DNA from: SAR92 bacterium BACL16 MAG-120619-bin48
Lineage (GTDB): Bacteria; Pseudomonadota; Gammaproteobacteria; Pseudomonadales; Porticoccaceae
Assembly: GCA_001438605.1 (NCBI GenBank)
Contig: LIDE01000009.1
Coordinates: 1 to 64,000, forward strand
Direction: 5' to 3'
DNA length: 64,000 bases
A model generated the notes under the pieces. The model made no database searches and had not been told where the DNA came from. It saw nothing but the letters and a program-made list of their open reading frames with translations. Positions 9,938 to 18,240 of this stretch are shown here, in pieces; the first letter of the stretch is position 1, and each line of letters begins with the position of its first letter. A program made the translations under genes and the position numbers.

Positions 9938-11296
9938 CTATAGCGGCCGCGTAACATCATTATACGTTGCGAATAACATCAATCCCACGAGCATAAACAT
10001 ACCCACTTTGTAGCCGATCAATTGGATCTTATCCGAGACCGGCGAGCCTTTAACTATTTCAATCACATAGTAGAGGAGATGCCCGCCATCCAACACTGGA
10101 ATCGGCAACAAATTCATGACCCCGAGCATTATACTGAGAATGGCAATAAAACGAATAAAATTGTCGAATCCCGATTTTCCTGTGTCGCCGGCAATTTTGG
10201 CGATGGAAATAGGACCGCTAAGGTTTTTGGGTGACAAGTCTCCAACGATCAGTTTGCCGATAGAATTGAGCACAAAAAAACTGTTGTCTTTTGTCTCTTG
10301 CAGCGCTCTTGAGATAGCGGTCAGCGGGTTGTATTCGACGCTGCGCAGCACCGACTCCGGATAGCGACCCACCGAGGACAATTGCACGGCCAACTGACCA
10401 ATCTGCTCTCCATCCCGCTCAGTCAATCGTGGAACAGCTTCAAAGTTAAGGGATTGGCCATCGCGCTCTATCGCGATATCGAGTGCTTTTCCAGCGCTGT
10501 CGGCAATAATCGAAATAAATTCATCAACGCTGGCGATAGCGACACCATCGACCGCAACAATACGATCACCCGCGCGAAGTCCTGCATTGTAAGCCGCACC
10601 GGTCTCGTCCACTGCGGCAAGGTTTAGCGACTCCAATTCGAAAGGTGGGCTGATGCCGAGCTCTCGCAGCGGTGACGGTTCTTGCGCTTCACGCAACCAA
10701 GCCTCAACAGGAACCGTGACCTGGTATTGAAGTGTCGATCCTGGATAGGTCAGAGTAAACGGAATCTCACCGGTAGTGCCAATATAGGCAAAGAGTTCGC
10801 GGGACACGGCACTCCAAGTCGCGGTGGGTTTTCCATTGACTGCTATAATTTCAGCGCCGGGTTCAAAACCCGCCTGAGCGGCAAGTGAGTCTTTTGCCAC
10901 TGTGCCTGAAATCGGTGCTATTCCTTTTTCGCCGGCGAGAAAAACAATCCAAAAAGCCACTAATGCCAACAAGAAGTTAGCGGCAGGACCGGCAGCTACA
11001 ATCGCTATGCGCTGCCAGACAGTTTTTTGTGTAAATGCCTGAGGCAAATCCTGAGGGTCAACATTGCCCTCGCGCTCATCCAACATTTTTACGTAGCCGC
11101 CCAGCGGTAACATCGCAATAACAAACTCAGTGTCGTGCGTGTCGCGCCAACGGAACAGTGGTTTACCAAAACCAATCGAAAAGCGCTGAACTTTGACGCC
11201 ACAGCGACGGGCCACCCAGAAGTGGCCAAATTCGTGAAAACTAACCAATACGCCAAGAGCAATAAATGTAAAAAATAGTGTCTGTAAAAAATCCAT
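9938..11296 (-). CDS. rseP: RIP metalloprotease RseP (site-2 protease)
   Basis: Inner-membrane zinc protease that cleaves anti-sigma factor RseA after envelope stress and clears leftover signal peptides. 452 residues. HEFGH at residues 21-25 supplies the zinc ligands and catalytic Glu in the first transmembrane segment; two PDZ domains occupy about residues 110-300; the third ligand motif LPIPVLDGGHLLYY lies in a C-terminal membrane segment. It sits 3 bases after dxr and about 40 bases before bamA, placing stress sensing next to the BAM gene it monitors. Confidence 0.96.
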   Translation of the reverse strand: MDFLQTLFFTFIALGVLVSFHEFGHFWVARRCGVKVQRFSIGFGKPLFRWRDTHDTEFVIAMLPLGGYVKMLDEREGNVDPQDLPQAFTQKTVWQRIAIVAAGPAANFLLALVAFWIVFLAGEKGIAPISGTVAKDSLAAQAGFEPGAEIIAVNGKPTATWSAVSRELFAYIGTTGEIPFTLTYPGSTLQYQVTVPVEAWLREAQEPSPLRELGISPPFELESLNLAAVDETGAAYNAGLRAGDRIVAVDGVAIASVDEFISIIADSAGKALDIAIERDGQSLNFEAVPRLTERDGEQIGQLAVQLSSVGRYPESVLRSVEYNPLTAISRALQETKDNSFFVLNSIGKLIVGDLSPKNLSGPISIAKIAGDTGKSGFDNFIRFIAILSIMLGVMNLLPIPVLDGGHLLYYVIEIVKGSPVSDKIQLIGYKVGMFMLVGLMLFATYNDVTRPL

Positions 11297-11299
11297 AGT

Positions 11300-12478
11300 T
11301 TACCTTTGTACCCTAGTTATGTAGTCGCTACTAACCGCTCGGCCACGGCGATCGGACTCTTGGACTGCCTCCAGCGAGTCTGGTTCAGTCAATGCCAAAC
11401 TATTCAACGTGTGCGATACCACTTCGGCAATTTGCGTAAACCCAATGCGCTCATCCAGAAATGCTTGCACGGCAATCTCATTGGCCCCATTCAGTATAGC
11501 AGCAGCATCTCGCCCTTCCCGCGCGGCCGCGCTGGCAACGGCCAAACAGGGAAAGCTCGTTAAATCAGGCTTTTCAAAATTGAGCTGGGCAATGCTGAAC
11601 AAGTCTAAATCAGCGACCCCCGACTCAATACGGCTCGGCCACGCCAGCGCGTGGGCAATCGGTGTTCGCATATCGGGGTTGCCGAGCTGCGCTAGCACAG
11701 AGCCATCGATATACTGAACCAGCGAATGGATAATACTCTGCGGATGCACCACAACTTCTACCTGACTCGCCGCGACATTAAAGAGCCAGCAGGCTTCGAT
11801 TAACTCTAATCCCTTGTTCATCAGCGTCGCTGAATCAACTGAAATTTTTCGACCCATGCTCCAGTTCGGATGGGCACAGGCTTGGTCGGGCGTAACAGCG
11901 CGCATCTGCTCCAGCGTTCTGCCTCTAAACGGGCCTCCCGATGCAGATAACAGTAATTTTTTCACGCCACCTTTATCGGTATTCTTAAAATCGCTAGGCA
12001 GGCATTGGAAAATAGCATTGTGCTCGCTGTCGATTGGCAGCAGCACTGACCCTGAGGCGGCTACAGCTTGCATAAACAAACCGCCAGCCATCACCAAGGC
12101 TTCTTTATTGGCGAGCAATATCTTTTTGCCCGCACGCACCGCTGCCATAGTGGGTTCAAGTCCTGCGGCACCCACAATAGCCGCCATAACTGTATCAACG
12201 CCCTCAGCGCTGGACACCGCGCAAAGCGCCTCGCGTCCAAAAAGCACTTCCGTCGCACTGCCTTGAGCCGAAAGCAACGCCTGTAGCGCAACAGCAGCCC
12301 CATCATCGGCGACAACGGCATAGGTGGGTTTGAATTGCAGACACTGGCCTGCCAGCTTCTCAATTTGACGATGGGCGGTGAGCGCGAAAACAGAATACTT
12401 GTCGGGGTGCCGCGCGATGACGTCTAGGGTGCTAACACCAATAGAGCCTGTTGCACCAAGCACCGTGATGGCTTGCAT
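11300..12478 (-). CDS. dxr: 1-deoxy-D-xylulose 5-phosphate reductoisomerase
   Basis: Second enzyme of the MEP isoprenoid pathway, converting DXP to MEP with NADPH. 392 residues. The Rossmann start [16 protein letters not shown], the [10 protein letters not shown] metal/substrate segment, [10 protein letters not shown] and [23 protein letters not shown] loop are all present. The product feeds UppS, encoded three genes upstream in the same operon. The ATG at 12478 is 3 bases after the cdsA stop. Confidence 0.97.
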   Translation of the reverse strand: MQAITVLGATGSIGVSTLDVIARHPDKYSVFALTAHRQIEKLAGQCLQFKPTYAVVADDGAAVALQALLSAQGSATEVLFGREALCAVSSAEGVDTVMAAIVGAAGLEPTMAAVRAGKKILLANKEALVMAGGLFMQAVAASGSVLLPIDSEHNAIFQCLPSDFKNTDKGGVKKLLLSASGGPFRGRTLEQMRAVTPDQACAHPNWSMGRKISVDSATLMNKGLELIEACWLFNVAASQVEVVVHPQSIIHSLVQYIDGSVLAQLGNPDMRTPIAHALAWPSRIESGVADLDLFSIAQLNFEKPDLTSFPCLAVASAAAREGRDAAAILNGANEIAVQAFLDERIGFTQIAEVVSHTLNSLALTEPDSLEAVQESDRRGRAVSSDYITRVQR

Positions 12479-12481
12479 GGA

Positions 12482-13312
12482 TTAAAACAAGTCCAGCAAG
12501 AGGATAATCAAACAAAATAGCGGCAGCGCCGCCATAAGACCGTCTATTCTGTCGAGCACTCCGCCGTGACCCGGCAGCAGTGCACCACTGTCTTTTACAC
12601 CACTTTGACGCTTGACCATACTCTCGAACAGATCGCCGAGAACAGAGTAGAGTGCGACTGGGAGCACTAGGATAACTAAATCAGATAGGCCAACACGCGG
12701 CGGCATTAAATAAGCCATCACCGCGATCAAAATGCACTGCATTAGCATGCCACCAAAGAAGCCTTCCCAGGTTTTCCCGGGACTCACTAAGGGGGCCAAT
12801 TTTGTCTTGCCAAACAAATTACCGGCGATGTAACCGCCAATGTCGGCGAACGCCACAATAACGACTGCGAATAACAACAACCACGCGCCATGAATCTGAT
12901 GCACGATGATAACAATCGCAAGCCAAGTGATTGTTAGCAATATTATCCCAAGGAGGGCCAAAACTGGGCGGGACGACCAGAGAATGGCGCTCGACGGATA
13001 ACCCTGCACCCATAAAAAAATAATCGCCCAGATCGCTGAGCCCAACATCATTATGTATTGGCCCGCCGCGACATCTATGCTTCCAGCCAACCCGATAGCG
13101 AGGCCAGACATTGTTAACACAGCCAGCAACAAGACGAGATAAAGCGCCCTATTTAGGGTCTGCTTTATTCCCACAAGATTCGTCCACTCCCATCCCGCCG
13201 CAAGCACCACTGGCGCGATGGCTAAGGAAAACCCGCGTGGTGTAAGGTCAAAAAGCAATGCCAAAAACCCCAACGCGAGAAGAACTGCGGTAATAACACG
13301 CTGTTTAAACAT
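12482..13312 (-). CDS. cdsA: Phosphatidate cytidylyltransferase
   Basis: Makes CDP-diacylglycerol for all phospholipids in the inner membrane. I chose the ATG at 13312 (FKQRVITAVLLALGF), giving 276 residues; the frame is open further upstream but that part lies inside uppS in another frame and is unlike CdsA. Eight or so hydrophobic segments. The CdsA signature is near the C-terminus: SMVKRQSGVKDSG then LPGHGGVLDRID. The start overlaps the end of uppS by 8 bases (ATGTTTAA). Confidence 0.96.
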   Translation of the reverse strand: MFKQRVITAVLLALGFLALLFDLTPRGFSLAIAPVVLAAGWEWTNLVGIKQTLNRALYLVLLLAVLTMSGLAIGLAGSIDVAAGQYIMMLGSAIWAIIFLWVQGYPSSAILWSSRPVLALLGIILLTITWLAIVIIVHQIHGAWLLLFAVVIVAFADIGGYIAGNLFGKTKLAPLVSPGKTWEGFFGGMLMQCILIAVMAYLMPPRVGLSDLVILVLPVALYSVLGDLFESMVKRQSGVKDSGALLPGHGGVLDRIDGLMAALPLFCLIILLLDLF

Positions 13313-14066
13313 GCTTTTGCTCCTCGTTTGAGGAGGACTCTTCTGCGCGAAGGCCAAATCGTCGCTGTCGCGCATTGTAGACTTTGACGGCAGCTTGGAA
13401 GGCTGCGGCATCAAAGTCGGGCCAGTAAACATCGGCAAAATAAAATTCGGTATAGGCCATCTGCCAGAGTAAAAAATTGCTAATGCGCTGCTCTCCCGCC
13501 GTGCGAATGCACAGATCGGGCTCAGGAAGACCATTAAGTTGTATGTAGCTGGCGACGGTTTCCTCTGTGATCTCTGAGGCCCGAAGGCGTCCCATCTGCA
13601 CGTCTGAAGCAATTTTCTGCGCCGCTTGCGTGATATCCCAACGACCACCGTAATCGACGCAGAGTACCAGTGTGCAGGTGCCGCTAGCGGTCATTTTTTC
13701 GGCGTCGTCTATCAGACGTTTTAAGCGATCACTGAAACGACTGCGACTTCCAATAACTTTTAATCGAACGCCATCGTCGCGCAGGGCTTTGGCTTCTTTT
13801 TTAAGGTATGAGGAAAACAGTGACATCAGGCCGCGCACTTCGAACTCGGGGCGGTTCCAGTTTTCACTGCTGAAAGTAAAGAGAGAGACGACCTCAATAT
13901 TGAGGTTTTTTGCGGTGCGAAGAATGTCGCGGATACGCTCAACCCCAGCCTGATGGCCGGCAATGCCGCCGAGGCCGCGCTGCGTCGCCCAGCGATTGTT
14001 GCCATCCATAATAATGGCAACGTGTTTCAACGGGTGCGCTGCGGGATCTGAGATAGAGTCGGTCAT
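13305..14066 (-). CDS. uppS: Isoprenyl (undecaprenyl diphosphate) synthase
   Basis: Cis-prenyltransferase that builds the C55 lipid carrier for peptidoglycan and O-antigen. 253 residues. Conserved regions: HVAIIMDGNNRWATQRG (catalytic Asp, near residue 21), TFSSENWNRP, LCVDYGGRWDI and PDLCIRTAGEQRISNFLLWQ. It overlaps cdsA by 8 bases and starts 18 bases after the frr stop. The C-terminal tail (EESSSNEEQKHV) is acidic and probably disordered. Confidence 0.97.
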   Translation of the reverse strand: MTDSISDPAAHPLKHVAIIMDGNNRWATQRGLGGIAGHQAGVERIRDILRTAKNLNIEVVSLFTFSSENWNRPEFEVRGLMSLFSSYLKKEAKALRDDGVRLKVIGSRSRFSDRLKRLIDDAEKMTASGTCTLVLCVDYGGRWDITQAAQKIASDVQMGRLRASEITEETVASYIQLNGLPEPDLCIRTAGEQRISNFLLWQMAYTEFYFADVYWPDFDAAAFQAAVKVYNARQRRFGLRAEESSSNEEQKHV

Positions 14067-14084
14067 GGTTGGGGAATGAGGAGA

Positions 14085-14642
14085 TTAGATCTCCATCAAA
14101 TCCTTTTCCTTAACTGCGAGGTTCTCATCCACTTTGGCAATGTAGCTATCCGTAATCTTTTGCACATCTTCCTGTGCCTTGCGCTCTTCGTCCTCACTAA
14201 TATCTTTGTCTTTTAATAGCGCTTTCAGGCCAGACAAGACATCGCGGCGAATATTGCGCACAGCGATGCGCGCGTTTTCAGCTTCCGCTTTCGCTTGCTT
14301 GCCGTACACTTTGCGGGTTTCTTCCGTGAGAGAGGGAAGCGGAATACGAATCACGGCACCCGTGGTCGAGGGATTTAAACCAAGATCCGATTTTAAAATT
14401 GCTTTTTCAATAACAGGCACCAAGCTCTTCTCCCAAGGAGTTACAGAGAGCGTGCGCGCATCATCAATCGAAATCGATGCAGCCTGCGACAGCGGTGTGG
14501 CCACACCATAATAGTCGACACTTATGCCATCCAGTAAGCTTGGATGAGCTCGACCTGTTCTAATTTTATTGAACGCATTCGCCAGCGCATCCAGCGCCTT
14601 AGACATGCGAACTTCAGCATCTTTTTTCAGTTCATTTATCAT
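14085..14642 (-). CDS. frr: Ribosome recycling factor
   Basis: Splits post-termination ribosomes together with EF-G. 185 residues, the exact family length. Recognisable segments are [19 protein letters not shown], the hinge region with [20 protein letters not shown] and [16 protein letters not shown]. Its ATG at 14642 lies inside the end of pyrH (11-base overlap), so translation is probably coupled. Confidence 0.97.
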   Translation of the reverse strand: MINELKKDAEVRMSKALDALANAFNKIRTGRAHPSLLDGISVDYYGVATPLSQAASISIDDARTLSVTPWEKSLVPVIEKAILKSDLGLNPSTTGAVIRIPLPSLTEETRKVYGKQAKAEAENARIAVRNIRRDVLSGLKALLKDKDISEDEERKAQEDVQKITDSYIAKVDENLAVKEKDLMEI

Positions 14643-15378
14643 TTACTGTGCCCTCTTCAATCAATGTCCCTTCATTGCCACCGACAACAAGGTTCAACAG
14701 CGCCCCCGGCTTAGACATGCGGAACACACGCAACGGCATGTTGTGCTCTCGGCACAAGCAGATAGCAGTGAGATCCATAACGCCCAATTTTTTGTTGAGC
14801 ACTTCGTCGTAGGTGAGATGTTCGTAGAGTTCGGCCGTTGGATCCAGCATAGGATCGGCAGAATAAACACCGTCAACCTTGGTCGCCTTTAATACAACGT
14901 CGGCATCGATTTCGATGCCGCGCAAACAGGCCGCAGAGTCAGTGGTGAAGAAGGGATTACCTGTACCAGCGGCAAAAATAACCACGTCGCCGTCTTTGAT
15001 ATAGCGAATGGCGCGACGTCTATCGTAATGCTCAACAACGCCACTCATTTGAATCGCTGACATCACGTGGGAAGAGATGTTGGTGCGCTCGAGCGCATCA
15101 CGCATCGCCAATGCGTTCATCACTGTCGCCAACATACCCATATGATCGCCGGTGACTCTATCCATGCCAACTGCGTTTAGCGCAGCGCCACGGAACAGAT
15201 TGCCACCGCCAATTACCAACCCCACCTGAATACCTATGCCCACTAACTGGCCAATTTCAAGAGCCATTCGATCGAGAACTTTGGGATCTATCCCAAAGCC
15301 CTCATCACCCATCAACTCTTCACCGCTCAACTTCAGAAGAATGCGTTTATAAGCTTTCTCTTTGGCCGTATTGGGCAT
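14632..15378 (-). CDS. pyrH: Uridylate kinase
   Basis: Phosphorylates UMP to UDP. 248 residues of the amino-acid kinase fold: [21 protein letters not shown] at the N-terminus, [10 protein letters not shown] glycine loop, and [22 protein letters not shown] for UMP binding. The ribosome site GAGGAA precedes the ATG at 15378. It sits between tsf and frr in the universal rpsB-tsf-pyrH-frr order and overlaps frr by 11 bases. Confidence 0.97.
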   Translation of the reverse strand: MPNTAKEKAYKRILLKLSGEELMGDEGFGIDPKVLDRMALEIGQLVGIGIQVGLVIGGGNLFRGAALNAVGMDRVTGDHMGMLATVMNALAMRDALERTNISSHVMSAIQMSGVVEHYDRRRAIRYIKDGDVVIFAAGTGNPFFTTDSAACLRGIEIDADVVLKATKVDGVYSADPMLDPTAELYEHLTYDEVLNKKLGVMDLTAICLCREHNMPLRVFRMSKPGALLNLVVGGNEGTLIEEGTVNDK

Positions 15379-15399
15379 AGTTTTTCCTCTTATCGTTAA

Positions 15400-16263
15400 T
15401 TAAGCCTTGGCACCAGCAACCTGCGCGGCAACTTCCGCAGCAAAGTCAACTTCCTCTTTCTCAATGCCCTCGCCCACTTCAAAGCGAACAAACGCCGTGA
15501 TAGTCGCGCCTGCGGCTTTTACGAGCTTGCCAACAGTGGTGTCGGGGTCTTTGACGAATGGCTGATCAACCAAGCTGCTCTCTTTCAAGAACTTGCTTAC
15601 TCGCCCTTCGATCATCTTGTCGACGATCTCTTGTGGCTTGCCGCTATCTGCTGCCTGCGCTGCATAGATCTCGCGCTCTGCTGCAATAACCTCAGCGGGC
15701 ATTTGATCAGAGCTTACTACCGCTGGGTTAACCGCGGCAATATGCATCGCAACATCTTTTGCCAGCGCTTCGTCACCACCAGTCAAACCAACGATAACCG
15801 CAATACGGTTGTTGCTGTGAACATAACCGCCGACAACAGCTGCATCAATTGATTGCGCGCGGCGTGGAGAGATATTCTCACCGATTTTTTGAACAAGTGC
15901 CTGACGAGCAGACTCAAGATCACCTGCCATCACGGCTGCGATATCAGTTTGCTTGTCTGCATAAACCTTGTCTAACACTGACGCCACAAAGCCCTGGAAG
16001 CCCTCGTCGCGAGCAACGAAATCTGTCTCACTGTTCACTTCAAGAACAACGCCATAACCGCCTTCAACCTTGACCGCTACAAGGCCATCGGCTGCTGTAC
16101 GGCCGGCTTTCTTTGCTGCTTTCATGCCACTTGACTTACGCAGTTCTTCAATCGCTTTCTCAATGTCAGCGCCTGAATCGGCGAGTGCTTTTTTGCACTC
16201 CATCATGCCTAGACCTGTGCGATCGCGAAGCTCTTTAACTAAAGCTGCTGTTACCTGTGCCAT
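15400..16263 (-). CDS. tsf: Elongation factor Ts
   Basis: Guanine-nucleotide exchange factor for EF-Tu. From the ATG at 16263 ([26 protein letters not shown]) it has 287 residues. An in-frame start at 16284 would add an unconserved heptapeptide, so I reject it. The EF-Tu contact motif [13 protein letters not shown] is present near residue 80. A strong hairpin with a T-run lies between rpsB and this gene, so expression may be set below that of rpsB by partial termination. Confidence 0.97.
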   Translation of the reverse strand: MAQVTAALVKELRDRTGLGMMECKKALADSGADIEKAIEELRKSSGMKAAKKAGRTAADGLVAVKVEGGYGVVLEVNSETDFVARDEGFQGFVASVLDKVYADKQTDIAAVMAGDLESARQALVQKIGENISPRRAQSIDAAVVGGYVHSNNRIAVIVGLTGGDEALAKDVAMHIAAVNPAVVSSDQMPAEVIAAEREIYAAQAADSGKPQEIVDKMIEGRVSKFLKESSLVDQPFVKDPDTTVGKLVKAAGATITAFVRFEVGEGIEKEEVDFAAEVAAQVAGAKA

Positions 16264-16298
16264 TGTATTCCTCTCTAAAACCATAAATTTATTTTGAA

Positions 16299-16326
16299 AA
16301 AAGGGGGCAGCGGCCCCCTTTTAATT
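16299..16326 (-). terminator. Intrinsic terminator/attenuator between rpsB and tsf
   Basis: A perfect 10-bp stem: AAAAGGGGGC (16299-16308) pairs with GCCCCCTTTT (16313-16322) around a 4-base loop. Read on the minus strand the stem is followed by T residues, just after the rpsB stop and 35 bases before the tsf start. No separate tsf promoter was recognised, so partial read-through is the simplest reading. It would set the ratio of S2 to EF-Ts and to all downstream genes. Confidence 0.8.
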
Positions 16327-16350
16327 TTTTACTTGCCTGATGACTGCACC

Positions 16351-17115
16351 TTACTCAGCTGCAGCTTCCGGCGCGTCTGCTGGGGCTTCGTCAGCCACTT
16401 CAACAAACTCATCTTTGTTTGACACAGTCGCAGACTGCGCTTTGCCTTCAAGAATCGTGTCAGCAACAAAAGCCGCGTAAAGCTTCACTGCGCGAATTGA
16501 GTCGTCGTTGCCAGGAATAACGTAATCGACGCCATCTGGGTTGCTATTGGTATCAACAATACCCACGACTGGAATACCCAGTTTGTTGGCTTCATTGATG
16601 GCAATGCGCTCGTGATCAACGTCAATAACAAAAAGAATATCCGGCAAGCCGTTCATATCCTTGATACCACCGATTGAATTTTCGAGCTTATCCTTCATGC
16701 GCGTGCGCATCAGAACTTCTTTCTTGGTTAAACGAGCGAACGTGCCGTCCTGCTCCTGTGTTTCCAATTCGCGGAAACGACGGATAGAGGCGCGGATCGT
16801 TTTGTAGTTCGTCAGCATGCCGCCCAACCAGCGGTGGCTCACGTAAGGCATACCACAGCGTTCGGCTTGCTCTTTAACAATTTTTTGTGCGGCGCGCTTG
16901 GTGCCGACAAATAGAATTTGATTTCCCTTGGCCGCTTCAACACGCAGAATTTCTAGCGCTGCGTTGAAAGCTGGTACAGTTTGCTCAAGGTTAATAACAT
17001 GGACTTTATTGCGTGAGCCGAATATAAACTTGCTCATCTTGGGGTTCCAGAAGCGGGTTTGGTGACCAAAGTGAACACCAGCCTGCAACATTTCGCGCAT
17101 ACTTACAGAAGACAT
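16351..17115 (-). CDS. rpsB: 30S ribosomal protein S2
   Basis: Small-subunit ribosomal protein that recruits S1. The ATG at 17115 gives 254 residues starting [26 protein letters not shown], like other S2 proteins. AAAGGAAAATTT just upstream is the ribosome site. An in-frame codon at 17160 would add an unconserved 15-residue leader and is rejected. The acidic Ala/Glu-rich tail after residue 235 is normal. First gene of the long minus-strand supercluster, with a promoter candidate about 150 bases upstream. Confidence 0.97.
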   Translation of the reverse strand: MSSVSMREMLQAGVHFGHQTRFWNPKMSKFIFGSRNKVHVINLEQTVPAFNAALEILRVEAAKGNQILFVGTKRAAQKIVKEQAERCGMPYVSHRWLGGMLTNYKTIRASIRRFRELETQEQDGTFARLTKKEVLMRTRMKDKLENSIGGIKDMNGLPDILFVIDVDHERIAINEANKLGIPVVGIVDTNSNPDGVDYVIPGNDDSIRAVKLYAAFVADTILEGKAQSATVSNKDEFVEVADEAPADAPEAAAE

Positions 17116-17457
17116 AAATTTTCCTTTAGGGGTTAAGCCTCCACGTACCCCAGAGATCAACTATCCAAGACTTTGCAGACTTTTCAAGCACCCAGATCAC
17201 TGTGTCGGAACGTGTGTGTCGTTGAGTTAAATTAACGGTTGATGAGACATCCCAGCAACCGGCGCGCTTTATACCATAACCCCGAGCCCATTTAAAGAAA
17301 AAAGCACGAAAACAAACCGCCGCAGCGCTCAAAACAGTTTGCATGGCAAGGCCCGCCCCGCAGCGTTATCCATGCGCAGGATAAAAGGCGCGAAAGGCAC
17401 TCCCAGAACCGCGCGCAGACAGGTACAATGTGCCTCCAAATTGACCTAAGGCACACG
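17116..17457. other. Divergent intergenic region rpsB / map
   Basis: 342 bases without a gene. It holds the rpsB leader and promoter candidate on the minus strand (17268-17296). For map, a TACAAT box at 17424-17429 would start transcription about 23 bases before the ATG at 17458; its -35 region is weak. No open frame with family resemblance is present. Confidence 0.6.
17268..17296 (-). promoter_or_regulatory. Putative rpsB promoter
   Basis: On the minus strand TTTAAA (17291-17296) and TATAAA (17268-17273) are 17 bases apart, followed by a GC-rich stretch GCGCGCC. A GC-rich discriminator is typical of stringently controlled ribosomal promoters. The predicted transcript has a leader of roughly 145 bases before the rpsB ATG, long enough for the S2 autoregulatory structure known in gammaproteobacteria, although I could not fold it convincingly. 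Confidence 0.5.
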
Positions 17458-18237
17458 ATGACCATTCAACTACGATCAGAAGCTGATATTGCCAAAATGC
17501 GCGAAGCGGGACGTCTGGCCGCTGAGGTTCTAGAACTTATTGGTGATTATGTCGTACCCGGCGTAAGCACCGACGAATTAGATAGAATCTGTCACGAGCA
17601 CATCGTCAACGTTCAGAAAGCCATTCCTGCTTGCCTGGGCTACCGTGGATTTCCAAAATCGGTCTGTACATCGGTCAATCAAGTGGTCTGCCACGGCATT
17701 CCCTCTGCAAAGAAAATCCTCAAGAGCGGCGATATTATTAATATTGATGTCACCGTTATCAAAGATGGCTGGTATGGGGACACCAGCAAAATGTTCGCCG
17801 TTGGCACTGTTGCGCCCCACGCGCAGCGGCTAATCGACATTTCACAAGAGTGTCTCTATCAAGCCATCGCCATAGTTCGACCCGGCGTGCGCCTCGGCGA
17901 TATTGGGCATCTTATCCAGACCCATGCAGAAAAGAATTACTACTCTGTGGTGCGCGATTACTGCGGCCATGGCATTGGTACCGAGTTCCACGAAGAGCCA
18001 CAAATACTGCACTACGGCACCCCGAACACAGGTCTAACGCTGGTAAAAGGCATGACCTTCACCATTGAACCTATGGTCAACGCCGGCAAGCACGGCACAA
18101 AACTGAAGGGTGATGGCTGGACCGTTGAAACCCGCGACGGGCGACTTTCATCGCAGTGGGAGCACACGCTCGCAGTGACCGATAACGGCTGCGAGGTTCT
18201 AACCGCAAGGCGCGAAGAGCCTTTTAAGCAGCAGTAA
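17458..18237 (+). CDS. map: Methionine aminopeptidase type I
   Basis: Removes the initiator methionine from nascent proteins. I start at ATG 17458 (TIQLRSEADIAKMREAGRLAAEVL), 259 residues; an in-frame ATG at 17428 lies on the promoter box and adds an unconserved decapeptide. Metal ligands fall in the expected motifs: NIDVTVIKDGWYGDTSKMF (two Asp), GHGIGTEFHEEP (His), FTIEPMVNAG (Glu) and SQWEHTLAVT (Glu). Transcribed away from rpsB, and 3 bases before glnD. Confidence 0.97.
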   Translation: MTIQLRSEADIAKMREAGRLAAEVLELIGDYVVPGVSTDELDRICHEHIVNVQKAIPACLGYRGFPKSVCTSVNQVVCHGIPSAKKILKSGDIINIDVTVIKDGWYGDTSKMFAVGTVAPHAQRLIDISQECLYQAIAIVRPGVRLGDIGHLIQTHAEKNYYSVVRDYCGHGIGTEFHEEPQILHYGTPNTGLTLVKGMTFTIEPMVNAGKHGTKLKGDGWTVETRDGRLSSQWEHTLAVTDNGCEVLTARREEPFKQQ

Positions 18238-18240
18238 TTT

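Noticed and set aside
13313-13648. Upstream extension of cdsA by about 112 codons
   Set aside because: The extra stretch lies inside uppS in a different frame and is unlike any CdsA N-terminus; the ATG at 13312 gives the normal length.
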